Under the pieces are notes generated by a model, which was not told where the DNA came from, did not search any database, and worked only from the letters and a program-made list of their open reading frames with translations. A program made the translations under genes and the position numbers. Below are positions 34,470-46,549 of a stretch of 64,000 nucleotides of DNA, piece by piece. How positions within the stretch are numbered: the first letter of the stretch is position 1; each line of letters starts with the position of its first letter. The stretch comes from Styela clava (lineage: Eukaryota; Chordata; Ascidiacea; Stolidobranchia; Styelidae): positions 10,168,001 to 10,232,000 of the forward strand of contig NC_135262.1 in the NCBI RefSeq assembly GCF_964204865.1. Reading direction: 5' to 3'.

Positions 34470-37465
34470 CAGTGGCGGCGCGTCAATATGGCCAACCAGG
34501 GCAATGCCCCGGTTTTTTTTTCGGTATAATAAAAAATATTCGAAAAATACCTCAATATCGGTTGCACAGACTGTCTACACAAGCCATATTCTCCCGACAT
34601 AGTTCATTTTTCGCTCGCAAAGCCTTCGCCGAACGTCGACGGGGCGACGCCGATTTTGCCCCGGTAGCTCATTGTATATCGTATTCTCTCTTTTATCTTC
34701 CACTCGCCGCGTTTGTCTCGTTTGTTTTCTGTTTCTTTTACTAAATCATCGGGGCCGATCGGGGCTAGCCCCGAAATTATGACGACACAATGCCGACGTT
34801 TCTTACAACAACGTGTTGACATATTCACGCATTCCTTCTCGTTCGTTGGTTGCTTGAAGAGTTGACAGTTTCCTCGCCTTCGCTTTTGTCGCTTGTTTCG
34901 CTATTTGAATCAGTTAGAGACCTTTAGTCCATTTGCTTTCGATTTTCCACATTCCTTTTGAGCTCCTCACTTCTTTCCGGCTTCGCATTTCTTAGTCTTA
35001 GACCTCCTAATGAATAAGGTTGATGCACTACCTCGCACTCCGTTTTTGCAGCTGCCGCTGGAACAAAAATTAGATGTACAACGTCTTTGGCCTTATCACC
35101 CAAAAAATTGTTCACTGAAACAATCCCATGACGGAGGAAAGCGTCGGCGTACATTCTGCGCAGAAACTTAGTATAAAAAACACGAATGGTTGTGTTACAG
35201 CGAGGACAAAAATGCACTTTTTTGTTTTTATTTCCTACTTTTTGCTACCGCCCGTGACTCACGTTGGTGTAAATTTGGTTTTAGAGATCTTAAACATCTT
35301 TCCGAGCGTGCCACGGATCATCAATCTTCTATGGAGCATCTGGACAATGCAGTAAAATACCGAACATTCGGAAATGTTAATATTGCAGCACAGTTGGATG
35401 AAGGACGCGCGGTTTCTATTCGTTGGCACAACCAAAACGTCGAGAAAAACCGCCATGTTCTCGGTCGATTGATAGATGTTTTGAAGTTCATTGGTTGTTA
35501 CGAGCTGTCCCTCCGTGGGCACGATGAACGGGCTGGCTCTTTTAATAGAGGGGTATTTTTGGATATGGTGGAATACACCGCATCCCTAGATACAGTATTG
35601 AGAGATCATCTTGATGCCGCAACTGTTTCGAAAGGGACATCTAAGGATATCCAAAATGATTTGCTCGACTCAATGTATAAAATTTATTTACAACATTTGG
35701 CTCTGGAAATTGAGAATTGCCAGTTCCTTTCGATTCAGTCTGACGAGACAACTGACATCACGTGCGTTTCCCAACTGGCTGTGATTTTTCGGTTTGTGAA
35801 AGATGGTAAACCTACCGAGAGATTTCACAGCTTTGTACCAATCGTTGATCGCACGGCTTGCAGGATATCGGCTGTACTGAAAGAAGTGTTACAGTATTAC
35901 AACGCGAAGTCAAAATTGATAGCTCAAACTTATGACGGAGCGGCAGTCATGAGTGGGTCGAAACATGGTGTTCAAGTTCATATAAAAGAAGATTTTCCTC
36001 ATGCGCATTTTTTACATTGTTATGCACACCAATTTAACCTCGTTATTAAAAATATGTGTCTTGATACCCCTCTCGTCCGTATATTTTTTGCAAATGTTTC
36101 GGGATTTTCTTCATTTTTTTCCGTTTCGCCGAAGCGCTCTGACCTCCTTCGCCAGATATGTAGCCGCCGTCTCCCAGCTTGTGCACCAACACGTTGGAAC
36201 TTCCAATCACGCGTGGTGCGGGGCGTGTCCGAAATTAGGACTGAGCTCATTGAGTGTTTCAATGGCATTCAGAGCTCTCCGGTTTGGAACGAACGCTCTG
36301 TGAGGGAGGCGGCAGGTCTAAAGCGTCTGCTAGAAGATGGTGAGTTTTCATTTTTTCTCGCTTTTTTCTCCACAATATTTTATCACGTGGATGTATTATA
36401 CGGCGCATTGCAGTCAAAGCTAATGAATGGAGCGTCTGTGCAGTCGTATATTTCAGACTTCTGCGATGCTGTATCTCGTATCCGGGAAACAATAAAATAC
36501 GACGACACATGGAGTGCTTCTTCACGCCGCGGGCAAACAACGCAGCGTTTGATTTTGTCTGCAAAGGAATGCTGTGACATTTTGGTGAATCAAATAGGCG
36601 ATCGTCTGCGCACTGAACACCTTGCCGCGTTCTCTTTGATGAACCCCAAAAATTTTTCAAAATTTGCACGTCAATTTCCCATCCATTTCCATGATAAACG
36701 TGGATAAATTGGAAAATGAATTGCGATGTATATACACCAATCAAACTTTTTTGAACATCACATCAACTTGCGCGCTCATGGGTTCCTCATAGATAACACT
36801 CTAGTGTAACTACCTTTGCGGCGTCTGCAAAATTTCTGGACATCATTTCGACGACGCCTATTTCTTCCGCCGACGCAGAGCGAACATTCAGCACGCTGAA
36901 GCGTATTAAAACGTATCTCAGAAACACATTGAAGCAAGATAGATTAAATTCCTTGGCTGTTTTATCCATTCACAGAGACGTTATTTCTGGGATGCATGAC
37001 TTTAATCAGCGCGTTATTGAGCATTTTGCTTCCAAGAAACCGCGGCGTGTTGCATATATGTTCAAGCAGTAGAAGTCTAGCAGCATATATATCTATGAGT
37101 GAGCGACGCATGTCCTTATCTTCATTAACTTTCCTTTCTTCATAGTAACGTTTTAAACCTTATTTTAGGTTTTGTCTGCTTTCCCGAAGTTTCTGTTAAT
37201 ATGTCATTGTATTTATCTGGGTAAATATTGCCTTTCCTTTTGCGATGTCTATATTTATTAATCCCTTGACTTGGACCGGTTTTAAAGACACTTTCTTATC
37301 GTTAAAAATTGTCGCTTTTGCCGATTGGTTGTTACCGATGGAATGGTTTTTATACTCATAAAATGATGGGAGAACTTACAGCGCTCATCCTGTCCCCGTA
37401 GATGGGAGTGACTTGGTCCCGCAGTAGCTTGCCCCGGTTGTCAAAATGACCACGCGCCGCCACTG
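34470..37465. mobile_element. hAT DNA transposon, 2996 bp, TSD GGTAATGA
   Basis: Exact 8-base duplication GGTAATGA at 34462-34469 and 37466-37473. Both ends read CAGTGGCGGCGCGT (14 of 14 identical), then diverge with a shared GCCCCGG/CCGGGGC block. It encodes a broken hAT transposase of the ZMYM1-like type on the + strand. It is more GC-rich than its surroundings. Intact termini with a damaged gene suggest a fairly recent but now non-autonomous copy. Confidence 0.95.
35010..37072 (+). pseudogene. hAT (ZMYM1-like) transposase pseudogene
   Basis: Reading from the ATG at 35010, the N-terminal part has text typical of the TTF-type zinc-finger region (KRRRTFC, then HEWLCYSEDKNALFCFYF) interrupted by an in-frame TAG at 35169-35171. 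The long middle part (to TAA at 36705-36707) contains hAT landmarks: SIQSDETTDI with the first catalytic acidic residue, TYDGAAVMSG, HCYAHQFNLV and a conserved TRW. The C-terminal dimerisation segment, SSADAERTFSTLKRIKTYLR, lies in another frame near 36860-36940 and ends at TAG 37070-37072. The middle and C-terminal parts are two frame steps apart, with a short bridging stretch in the third frame, so at least two frameshifts plus one nonsense codon are present. No functional transposase is expected. Confidence 0.9.
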
Positions 37466-38899
37466 GGTAATGATGTTAGCATGGGTTGTGCATTCTGGGT
37501 TTTTAACCTGTGCTGCTAATCTAGTTAACTCCGACACTTTAACCACTCGAGTATGCCATCGGGCACATATGGAAGACGAAAGATTGCAATTGAAACACAT
37601 GTATATACTAGAAATTAAGACTTTGAGAGAAATAGCTTGAACTCTCTCGCCGCTCGTTAGTCCATATGGGCTTCTCAACGCTATTAAGTCTAGCACATGG
37701 TAACCTACTGTTAATATCGCTCTTAGCTGTTTATTGACGTAATGCCCTGATATGAGAGAAGCGATAAAACCTTCCAGCCGTGACGCAAAGTGCGAATCGT
37801 ATAAATAGCGTGGATTTCAAAATCGCCTGTCAGACGTCTTCAGCTCAGACAGAAAATACTCCTTTATAACGACTTATTATTGTTTTAGCATGTATTTTCA
37901 GTCATACTAACTATCCCTGATCATTCCTGGCGTTGTGTTGTTTTGATAAATATGATTTCGACTGCTGCATAGTTGGCAGAGGTATGAAGATTTTTTGTAT
38001 GTAAAAAAAACGTAAAATTAATGGTAATTTTAACGCGTAAATGCGCGTATGGGATTGTTTACGTCGTTCTACGCGCATTTCCGTCGAAAAAATTTAATTT
38101 TTTTGCATTGGGGGTGGTCTGTGCAGTAATAATAAGAGCTGTGACGTCATCAGTATCGGTAATTTGACCTTGAACTTGACAATACTGTAAATACAATTGT
38201 GAATTTCAGAGTAATAACCATTTATGCTATAATAGTCGTTTCGGTATTGTTATGTTAGGAAAAACTTGACGAAAACGTTGAAGAAAAAATTAATTAATTA
38301 GGAATTAATTATTAACCCTCTACTGTACACAGAATATCTCAAAGTCCAATTTTTTTTTTAGAAATTTTTTAAATTTTTTTGCAAAAATTTTTTTTCGAGG
38401 AGTGTGTTTTAAAGATATATTGCTGAATAGAACTCTAGCAGACGCTTTTAAAAAGCCATGATTGAAGCTTAAGGGCTTAATGGTTGACAAAAAAATAAGT
38501 TTAAAAATACCCATAAAATGGTCAGGGATTGGAGCGGTCGGAAGGTTTTAAAGAGAGTTTTAACAAGTGGCTATTCATTTTTCACATCCGACAACCACTT
38601 ATCCGTCTTGTTCCTGGTCCAAATGAAGTTTGGAGTAGGAACTGAGTAGGCTACTCATTTGCAATGCAGAACATGCGTATTTATCCTGGGAGTAGGCTAT
38701 GGACTAATTTGCAAGGAAGAAGCTAATCAGTCAAAATATAAGATAGATAATTTATTTATCGCTAAGGCACAAAACAAAAATGACTACGCACAAGATAAAA
38801 TCATATGAAGAAAATTGAGCGCGAAGATATCACAAATCTGCTCGGTGGCGTGGCGCAACGTGCTCAGTGCTGAGAATGCGGTCGACACAGGGGTACCTC

Positions 38900-39079
38900 T
38901 AGTGGTGGGATTCATATTTTTTGTCAGTCGGTTCCATCACAAAAGTCATATTTTCCAATCGGTTCTGTTACAAACAGAACATTGACAGTAACCAGTAAAG
39001 CTAACCGGTACGTTGATCTCATAAAATTTCGTGAGACGGTTCTATAGAACCGGTGCGAACCGGCTGAATCCCACCACTG
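38900..39079. mobile_element. hAT MITE, 180 bp, TSD GGTACCTC
   Basis: GGTACCTC repeats exactly at 38892-38899 and 39080-39087. Left end TAGTGGTGGGATTCA and inverted right end CAGTGGTGGGATTCA differ only at base 1. It has no coding capacity. Confidence 0.93.
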
Positions 39080-40239
39080 GGTACCTCTAATAATATAATG
39101 TGGGATGAGTATAACTTTCACTGTGCAATTATAAAATAGATAAACTAGACAATTTTTATACCAAACCTTGTGCGTCACACATTAAACGAAAAGATAAAGT
39201 TGCTGGATAATTGTAGTTTATTTAAAGTATCTTGACAAAATTTATCAAATAGTTCCTCTGTAATTTAGATTCATATATATATATAATTAGTAATGCTGTA
39301 AAATCAATTTTATATTGTTGTGCTTGACGTTGCTGCTAAATTCTCATTCCAATGCTTGTTCCATAAACTTACTATCGAATTTATGTATATCTCCATCCAA
39401 TCAAATTAAAAATGAGCAAAAAAATTTTTAATATTGTTATGCGTATAATATCTCTAGACTTGCCCAACATCCTCTTTTTCCGTGTATTTATTGTTGGTGG
39501 TATTGCTTGATTCAATTCATCCCATATACCAAACTTCTATCCACAATTTTAAATTCAACGAATTTGAAAATTTATTTGGTTGATTCTTCTATCTCGTTTC
39601 TGATCAGATTATTTCTGTATATAATGTATATAGTTTATATATATATGCTGAGAGTTCATATTGTAACAGAACCCGTTTCAATTCATTCATTCAAGTATTT
39701 GAATTGGGTGGTAACTGACTCAGATGACCGTATATGGTCCTATCGTTATCACCCAGTCATATACCAAAATCTGCATTATGTATTGTTTGCGTGGACATAA
39801 CGATCGTTTCAATATTATGTTGTTGTTGTTCTTGTTCTTGTTCTTTAACACGTTTTTAAAAAGTCGCTTTTCTCTTCGAATACTGGACCAATTGCTTTGA
39901 AATTTTCAGTGGTTGAAGATAAATTTTTTCTCCAGAAGGCTATTACTTTTATTTATTTCAAAATTTTGCGTGAATTCTATGAAATTTGATATTTCGTCTA
40001 AAATTTTGCTGTATTATTTTTTATCCATGGGAACACGGATTTTAGTCAGTGTCATGACTGGCTGTACGTTTTGATTCTGCAAAATTCTGAACTACTGGAA
40101 ATTCAGAACTTTTTTGAGGGTACCGGTAGCGTCAAAGGTACCGGTAAGGACTGATTCGCTCTGGTCTAACGTGTCCATATATTTGTGCGTAGCTCTCTTG
40201 TTTATTTATTGTATCATCACTATATTTCCTGTTTGACGA

Positions 40240-40385
40240 AACAAAAAAAAAAAAAAACTCTCTCTCTCTCCGATTACCCTGCGTGGTTTCGCAGGTTCCA
40301 GGGGATAATTATATGCGGATTGCTGGAATCCTAGCCGCCGCAGGGTGGTTCATGCAATTGCTGGTACTATCATATCTCAGATATT
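40240..40385. repeat. Poly-A/(CT)n tract and SINE-like sequence
   Basis: A run of 15 A is followed by (CT)n and then GGTTCCAGGGGATAATTATATGCGGATTGCTGGAATCC. A closely similar block (GATAATTATATGCG..ATTGCTGGAATTCC) occurs at about 57045-57085, so this is a dispersed repeat. Confidence 0.5.
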
Positions 40386-41059
40386 CCGGTATAGTTGCTT
40401 GATAACGACAACTAAACTAAGGCTTTTCCGAAAACAAAACGGTCTTAGATCAATTTTGAAAACACGGGAAAGCAGTGGCAAATAGTACAGAATCACGAAA
40501 ACTAGCCCATGTTGATTGATTTCGCTGATTGTCCATTTCTACGGAAATATGAACAAGAAAGTAAATACCAGAGAAAATATCCATTATCACCCAGTGGGCC
40601 TTAATATTGCTCAAAATACCCTAATCCCGAAAATGCGACAATACTGGTAACAATTTAGTATATTCGTGATTAAAGCCTAATACATTTATCGAATTTAAGA
40701 AAGTTGCTACCCGGTTTCTCCTGAGATTTATGTCGCATTTAAGCCTTAATTGTCAGCTGTCCCGTAGGAGTTAATTTGATCTGAACACCTCTATGCAAAA
40801 CTATACATGTACACTAGTACATTATTTTGAAAAATGAAATATAGGCCTCAAACAATGAAAACGAGTTATGATAACTAAAATAAATAACTAAAATTGTGAT
40901 AACAAAATTTCAAATAGAAATTTCAGAAATACCCCTCAGCGAAGTTAAATGTTTGTGAGCATTTTTACCGCGTTGGAATTATCTTCAGCTGAATTGTTGC
41001 AAAAGGCTAAGCCACCGTTTCGTTTTTAGGCCTGGCTGCTGAGTCAAAAGTGAAGCAAG

Positions 41060-42722
41060 ATGGCGAATGCACTGAAAGCGAGTTCGTTGTACAGATTTAT
41101 GACACATAAACGTAAAGTTTTATCATTGTACAAAAAATCTCTTCGACATTTGGAAGCTTGGTGCTACAATTTAGGGAGGTGAGAATTTCGAAATTTTTAC
41201 GTTTCATAGTTTTGATGGGGTCTGGTATAGTTTAGTACCACATCCACGTCCAAAACGCGCAGACGATAACCCGAAATCGAGCAAGCTATTACTCTCGTTT
41301 TCTCGTCGCAACGATCACGATAGGAGAGAGATCGCCGGCTTTAGCAAGTTCTTATCGGCGACGCAGTTGCCGTTCCGGGCGATCGTAATTATACTTTGGC
41401 AATGCCTATGACGTGATGGTGACGTAATTTTTGGATGGCATAGTCAGGTGATGGTTAGGAATAACATGTGCAAAAATCGTTATGCTACGCCCACTGGAAG
41501 TACTTGTCGTACTAAACTATACTAGACCCTTTTGATGTACCGGTAGTAGCTTTGCCGGCTGGTGAATAAAATAGTTATATATGACAATACAACAGAACTA
41601 TATCCCTTCAGAAAAAAGATTTGCACATTGAAATGCGTGTGACTGAAAACTGGTAAATACAAAACTAAGTTCATTACTGTAATATAATTAAATGCATTAG
41701 GTTTTGATGTATTCGACCTGTAAATTTTTTGTGTCCATTTTATTTTCAGTTAAATGTTGGTGTAATAACTCATGATGATCAGTTCTGGTCCTCAATTGCG
41801 ATGAAATTCAGTATTTTACTGTATATTAATTTGTGTTTGAATTATTTGTGATTTCTTGCATAACGAAATAAACTTTTTGTGTATTCACGTATTTGCAAAA
41901 TGAGGTTACTGCGAATAATGCTTCATACATTCAGACATAACTTTTTTAGGCCTCATTATTGCTACGAGCGAACACTTTTGCGGGCAAGATTTGATCAACA
42001 TAAAGATGAACCAAGTGAAAACAGAGCAGCACAGCTTTTACGACTCGGTGAAGAAGAGTTCTGGGAAAATCAAAGTCCCGATCCAATCGTGTGGCCAAAT
42101 GACGGTGTTGAGCCAGGTGTATTATTTGAACGCCTTAATAAATATAAGGTCAGTATATCGTTATGTGTTTTCTATTCATTTGGCACTGTTGCCAAACCAT
42201 GTAACTCCTAATGGATCCTGTTTTGATTATAAAAATTTCCAAAAGAAAGCTTAAGATTGTGTGATTTAGTAATAGCAACCTATTTTAAATTGCATGAACC
42301 GGTCATTTCCTCTATATTAAAACAGTTTTTGTGTGCCTACTAGTATATCCTATCGTAATAATAGATTCCTGAGCACTACATCGAATTTTGGAGTGCAGAA
42401 GAAAAAGCTATGTTTCCCGATTTCCTTGCCAAACGAGAAAAATGGATCGAAATTCGAAAACAAACCTGGGAACAAGAAATGAAAATATTGCAAGAATGGG
42501 ATAAAAAAAATATTGAAGAAGTGAGTACTGATTCGAGAATTTAAGTCATTTTATTGTTCTACTGACATCCCTCGTTAATTTCAGGGAGTTCCTATGACTG
42601 ACCAACTACCAGCAGCTAAGGAGAAAGACGGATATCCGCCTTTTTGGTGGCACACTGTTACAAGGCCTTTAGAACAGCCAGAGAGAATGACATGGTTTCC
42701 AAGAACAGCAAATACATCTTAA
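41060..42722 (+). CDS. NDUFB9: NADH dehydrogenase [ubiquinone] 1 beta subcomplex subunit 9 (complex I B22, LYR protein)
   Basis: Four exons, 41060-41178, 41950-42148, 42365-42520, 42585-42722, encode 203 residues (human about 179). The start THKRKVLSLYKKSLRHLEAW matches the LYR-family helix of NDUFB9. RARFDQHKDE, LGEEEFW, FPDFLAKREKW and the C-terminal PPFWWHTVTRPLEQP follow the family order. It is an accessory subunit of the membrane arm of mitochondrial complex I and binds acyl carrier protein through its LYR fold. The ATG at 41060 is the first in frame; the C-terminus extends about ten residues beyond the usual end. Intron 1 carries a 312-bp TIR element. It is convergent with COA7, with stop codons 588 bases apart. 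Confidence 0.96.
41218..41529. mobile_element. 312-bp TIR element, TSD TTTTGATG, superfamily uncertain
   Basis: An exact 8-base duplication TTTTGATG sits at 41210-41217 and 41530-41537. Termini GGGTCTrGTATAGTTTAGTA are inverted repeats matching at 20 of 21 positions. The GGG start does not fit the hAT rule YARNG; Merlin or P-like families also make 8-base duplications. It is in NDUFB9 intron 1, starts 39 bases after the splice donor, and is non-coding. Confidence 0.9.
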
Positions 42723-43309
42723 ATTTCACTTTTTTTCTCTCTATCAAATATAGGTTTTTCTTGACTTGTGCATATGAGACTTGCTTAAAACAGTGTTGCA
42801 TTTGTTGGGTCCTAACTTGTAGGTTCAACCGTTATCGACATGAATCTAGCATAGGCTTGCAAGTGAGGTTTCATGCATCGCACCTACTACAATGGATCAA
42901 ATTAACAACATTAGTCCTGTTCGTGCATCTGAAACAAATAACTGGTTACCGATTACAATACCAGACACAAGGCTGTGTGTGGTCTGTGATATGGTTCAGG
43001 CACACCCACGGCACTGGTTGGAGTCCCTTTGTTCAGGCTACGCAATCTGTTTCATATTGAGGTACCCGAACCACGGATCTGCTTAACTCTTCTTTCCTGC
43101 CAGGTGCTGCGGATTCTTACAATTAGTTTCTTTGAATTCTAGAGAAACCCCTGCCTAGCCTTTCAGAGTATTCAAGTGGTAGGTTCAGCATCGCCAATTT
43201 GTTAAGACACCAGTTGAATAAATATTTCTGATGCGAACGGCTCGGCATTATATTATTACAATATTTTATCCTAACAACACAAACACAGCATGTAGCGTTA
43301 CTATCACAG
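42723..43309. other. 3' regions of NDUFB9 and COA7
   Basis: Tail-to-tail spacer holding both 3' UTRs. A candidate + strand AATAAA is at 43217-43222. A 64-codon frame (42892-43086) with cysteines (CVVCDMV) is present but matches nothing I know and has no support. Confidence 0.5.
43217..43222 (+). terminator. Candidate polyadenylation signal of NDUFB9
   Basis: AATAAA about 495 bases after the NDUFB9 stop and 90 bases before the COA7 stop on the other strand, so the two 3' UTRs may approach or overlap. Confidence 0.35.
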
Positions 43310-44758
43310 TTAATGCGCACCAAATTGTAGTGAAGTATTTCCTTTTAACAAATCAAGTTTTTTTGCTTTGTATTCATCAGCTTTTGCCTGGTTCTTTGGC
43401 ACTCCATCTCCTCTTTCATGCATCAGAGCCAAATTATGACAACCACCTGCGTCTCCTAATTCACAGGATTTTTCAGCATATTTAGCAGCTATTTTAAAGT
43501 CTTTTTTGCATAGGTTTTCAAAGCCTGTCATGTATAATTGGCTTAAAAAATTACAACCCACAGCGTCATTTAGATCACATGATCTTTGAATCGCTTGTAC
43601 AGCATCAGTAGGTAGATTACTGATTTCAGTTTTACAGTCTGCTTTTGAATAATCAACTTTTTCCTTTGTTGTGTTCCAAAATTCCTCTCTTAGTTTCTGT
43701 AAAGAAGATGGTATTTGGGTATGCAAAAATGATTTATTGGTCTCAAACACTCCATCCGAAATATATGAGTTGATATATCATCTTTAACATAAGGAACATG
43801 GCTGAAAACCAGTTTGTTCAACTTGCAACATAGGAGTTCTAGAGCCACAATGTGACATGTATTCAATGCAGTAATGGTGAAACTAAAGGACTAAATTTTC
43901 TACAGATTGATTTGACTAAGCGTTCCTAATTACTCACTGGAAACTGCGTTAACAACAAGCCCATGTTGCAACAGCTTGCTGCAATTCTGTCATTTTTGCC
44001 TTCATCTTTAGTCTTGGTCTGGATACATGCAGTTCTGTAAGAGTCGAATGCCCCAACCTGGCTTTTTGCCAAGCCACCTGAATTTATATATAACTCGTAA
44101 GTATGTACAAAATGATGGGGATTAACTGCAAAACTTCAATAAGAGGGACAATTTTGATATAGTAGTATAGACATTTTTTGATATATTGGAATATATGATT
44201 TGGTTGCGACACAGTGGACACAAAACAGCATGTAAATTACATGAAAAAGTCCCAACACCATAAGAGACTATCTATAATTTTCAAAACAGTTCTAGGGCTC
44301 AGTTTTTCAGTGATGTGGATAATACTGTAATATGATAATCCTACACGTAATGCCTATGTCACTCACCTTTTCCAAGCATATAAAATTGACCAACTTTGTA
44401 ACAGCATAGTGGATTCCTATATGTTTGGCAACATGTTTTGTAAGCAGTGCCTGCACCTTTGTAGTCCTTTCGCACGACTTCTAGAAAGTTGCCAAGCCTG
44501 GCACAACCTGTAGTATTATAGACAGTAGTTAGTCAATAGTTTTGGAGAACTTGTATTAATTTTTTCATGTTTTCCCAAAAAATTCAAAGAAGCTTATCAT
44601 TTACCACTGACTGCAGCACTAAGTTAAATTGTTGAAGGTATAAAACAGCACTCACTGTCTGAATTGAACTCTTTTTCGCACCCAAACATAAATTCAATCT
44701 CGGTATTTTGCAAATATTCTTTCACCTCTTCCTCATTTTTAAAATTAATTTGGTCCAT
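43310..44758 (-). CDS. COA7: Cytochrome c oxidase assembly factor 7 (Sel1-repeat protein)
   Basis: Exons in transcription order: 44758-44656, 44507-44367, 44077-43938, 43756-43310, giving 276 residues (human 231). It begins MDQINFKNEEEVKEYLQNTE, like COA7, and continues with Sel1-type repeats carrying spaced cysteines (CCYKVGQFYMLG, CCNMGLLL, GCNFLSQLYMTG, CHNLALMHERGDGVPKN). COA7 is a disulfide-rich mitochondrial intermembrane-space haem-binding protein needed for complex IV assembly. Extra length sits in a Lys/Glu-rich insertion after residue 130. The acceptor of the last exon is abnormal: frame and homology put the junction before DGV, but the intron there ends TTTCG instead of TTTCAG. This may be an assembly error, a polymorphism or a non-canonical site. 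Introns 1-2 are canonical. Confidence 0.88.
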
Positions 44759-45350
44759 GTCGCATTTGCGCTGGCCCCGCAATCACGCTTGGTAGTACCG
44801 GTATACTTGTAGCAAGGTATCTTCTGTTGCTAACCCTGGCAGTGTTCCCTTTGAAATAAAAATTCCACCCGAAAAATATCCCACAAGAAATATTCCTGAA
44901 AATTGCTACAAAAAATATTTGTTCTTAAGAAATTTATGTTGAACATCAATACATGCGCTCCTTGTACCGTACCGTTAAAAAGTGCTAAGCAGTCATTCAA
45001 TTGTTCCTAAAACAGCGAATGTATGTAAATGCCTAAAGGAGGAGTTCCCAATTTGGGGTACATCTCGACATAAGGTGCGAAAATAGTCTTTCCATAGCTT
45101 GTAATTTGTCTTACAATATTATCATCTGATTTAAATAATTTACCAAGAAAGAACTCTTTAGGAAGTCACAGTTCATTCAAAGTAGAAGCTGTAACCACAG
45201 AGAAGAAGAATGCTAACCATCTGTGCTGTAACTACACCACAGTAACTAACAAGCTTGCTTTCGTAGTTCCCATGACCTATTTTGACCAATCACAGCACGC
45301 AGTGCAATTTTCGGGGTATGCTACGCAAGCGAATCCTAAATTGTCTAAAG

Positions 45351-46549
45351 CAGTAGTTCTTAACCTGGGTTCGATCGAACACATGGGGTTCGGTGGAGCT
45401 GTTCCAGGGGTTCAACGAAGATCCTCCGAAACAGTTTCATATTATATGATTGTCTATTACCTATTCCACTAATCATGCAAAAATAACTGAAGTTCATCTC
45501 AGAAATTCAAACTTACACCTTCAACAAATAATAAGTTAGCTTAGCTGTGTGTATAGCTTCGCGCAGATATAAGTTTAAGTAGACCTGTCGATGTTACACT
45601 GTAGCGAATGTGCATTGTGTAACTATGGATTATAATGTATTTTACCCTTTCATATTAATAGCATGTAATATTTCACAAACTAGGCCGCATTATGTTTCGC
45701 AACAGCGATAATGCATTCGCTCCATGTATTGCCTTTCTCGTTTCGACCAATTTGATAACGTATCGTTTCCGGTCTGCCGAGAATGCTCTATAATATTGTG
45801 CTTTTCTTGTTCACTCGATTTATGACTTGGATCTGACCGTAATCTTACTGCATTAGGAATTAAGTGTATACAACTTTATCTGTACTTGGAATTTGGATCG
45901 TGCATCTTTTCAATAATATACAACAATTCGACAATCATCATCGTGTGCTTATTATCGTCTGAGGGAATCCAGATTGGAGTCACATTCCATAACACGTGAA
46001 ATTAATAACGTGGGAATCGAACTTTGAATATTAGGGTGAACAGTCTTTATCCCTAAGACGCACTTGTCTCCCTATAACACCTTTGTTCCCAGTACATTTC
46101 ATCGAAAACTTCATAGATGTCGTACATTTAGTCATATAATATCCTATATCTATTTCCGTAAAATAAAACAATTGGCAAACGCTTTTATCCGAATTTCAAT
46201 GCAGTTTGAGAAACAAATTACTTGAAATACCGACGTTTTTGATGCATATTGGCATCTTTCGGATTTTCAAAGTTGCTTTTTATTATCAAATTTTCACTTA
46301 TATACACGTTTATTAACTTGAAAAAAACATCTGCTTCCTTTGGCGCCGACACTTTTGTGACAAAACAATGGCTATTTCCACACGGGGTATTGATATATAT
46401 CTAAGGTTACACACGATGTTCATTTTCTATAACCTTGCACAAAATTAACTTCCTCTTTAAAAGTTAGGATTGGGGAGATAATTTCAACCGTTCAATGCGA
46501 TGGGGTTCGGCGGCAGGGATTCAGCAGGCTCGCAAGTTAAGAACCACTG
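45351..46549. mobile_element. Non-autonomous hAT element, 1199 bp, TSD GTCTAAAG
   Basis: GTCTAAAG occurs exactly at 45343-45350 and 46550-46557. Termini CAGTAGTTCTTAACCTGGG and (inverted) CAGTGGTTCTTAACTTGCG match a widespread animal hAT end type, including the GGGGTTCGG subterminal block at both sides. No transposase frame is visible inside. Confidence 0.93.

Larger units (their letters stand above)
37466..41059. other. Intergenic DNA with small repeats
   Basis: No gene supported. Contains the 180-bp hAT MITE at 38900-39079, (AT)n near 39275-39285, a poly-A then (CT)n tract at about 40240-40270 and SINE-like fragments. The NDUFB9 promoter should lie just before 41060. Confidence 0.5.

Noticed and set aside
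34924-36744. Long minus-strand frames opposite the transposase
   Set aside because: Shadows of the + strand transposase reading.
42892-43086. 64-codon frame with CVVCDMV between NDUFB9 and COA7
   Set aside because: No similarity recognised and no splice partner; likely chance frame in 3' UTR.
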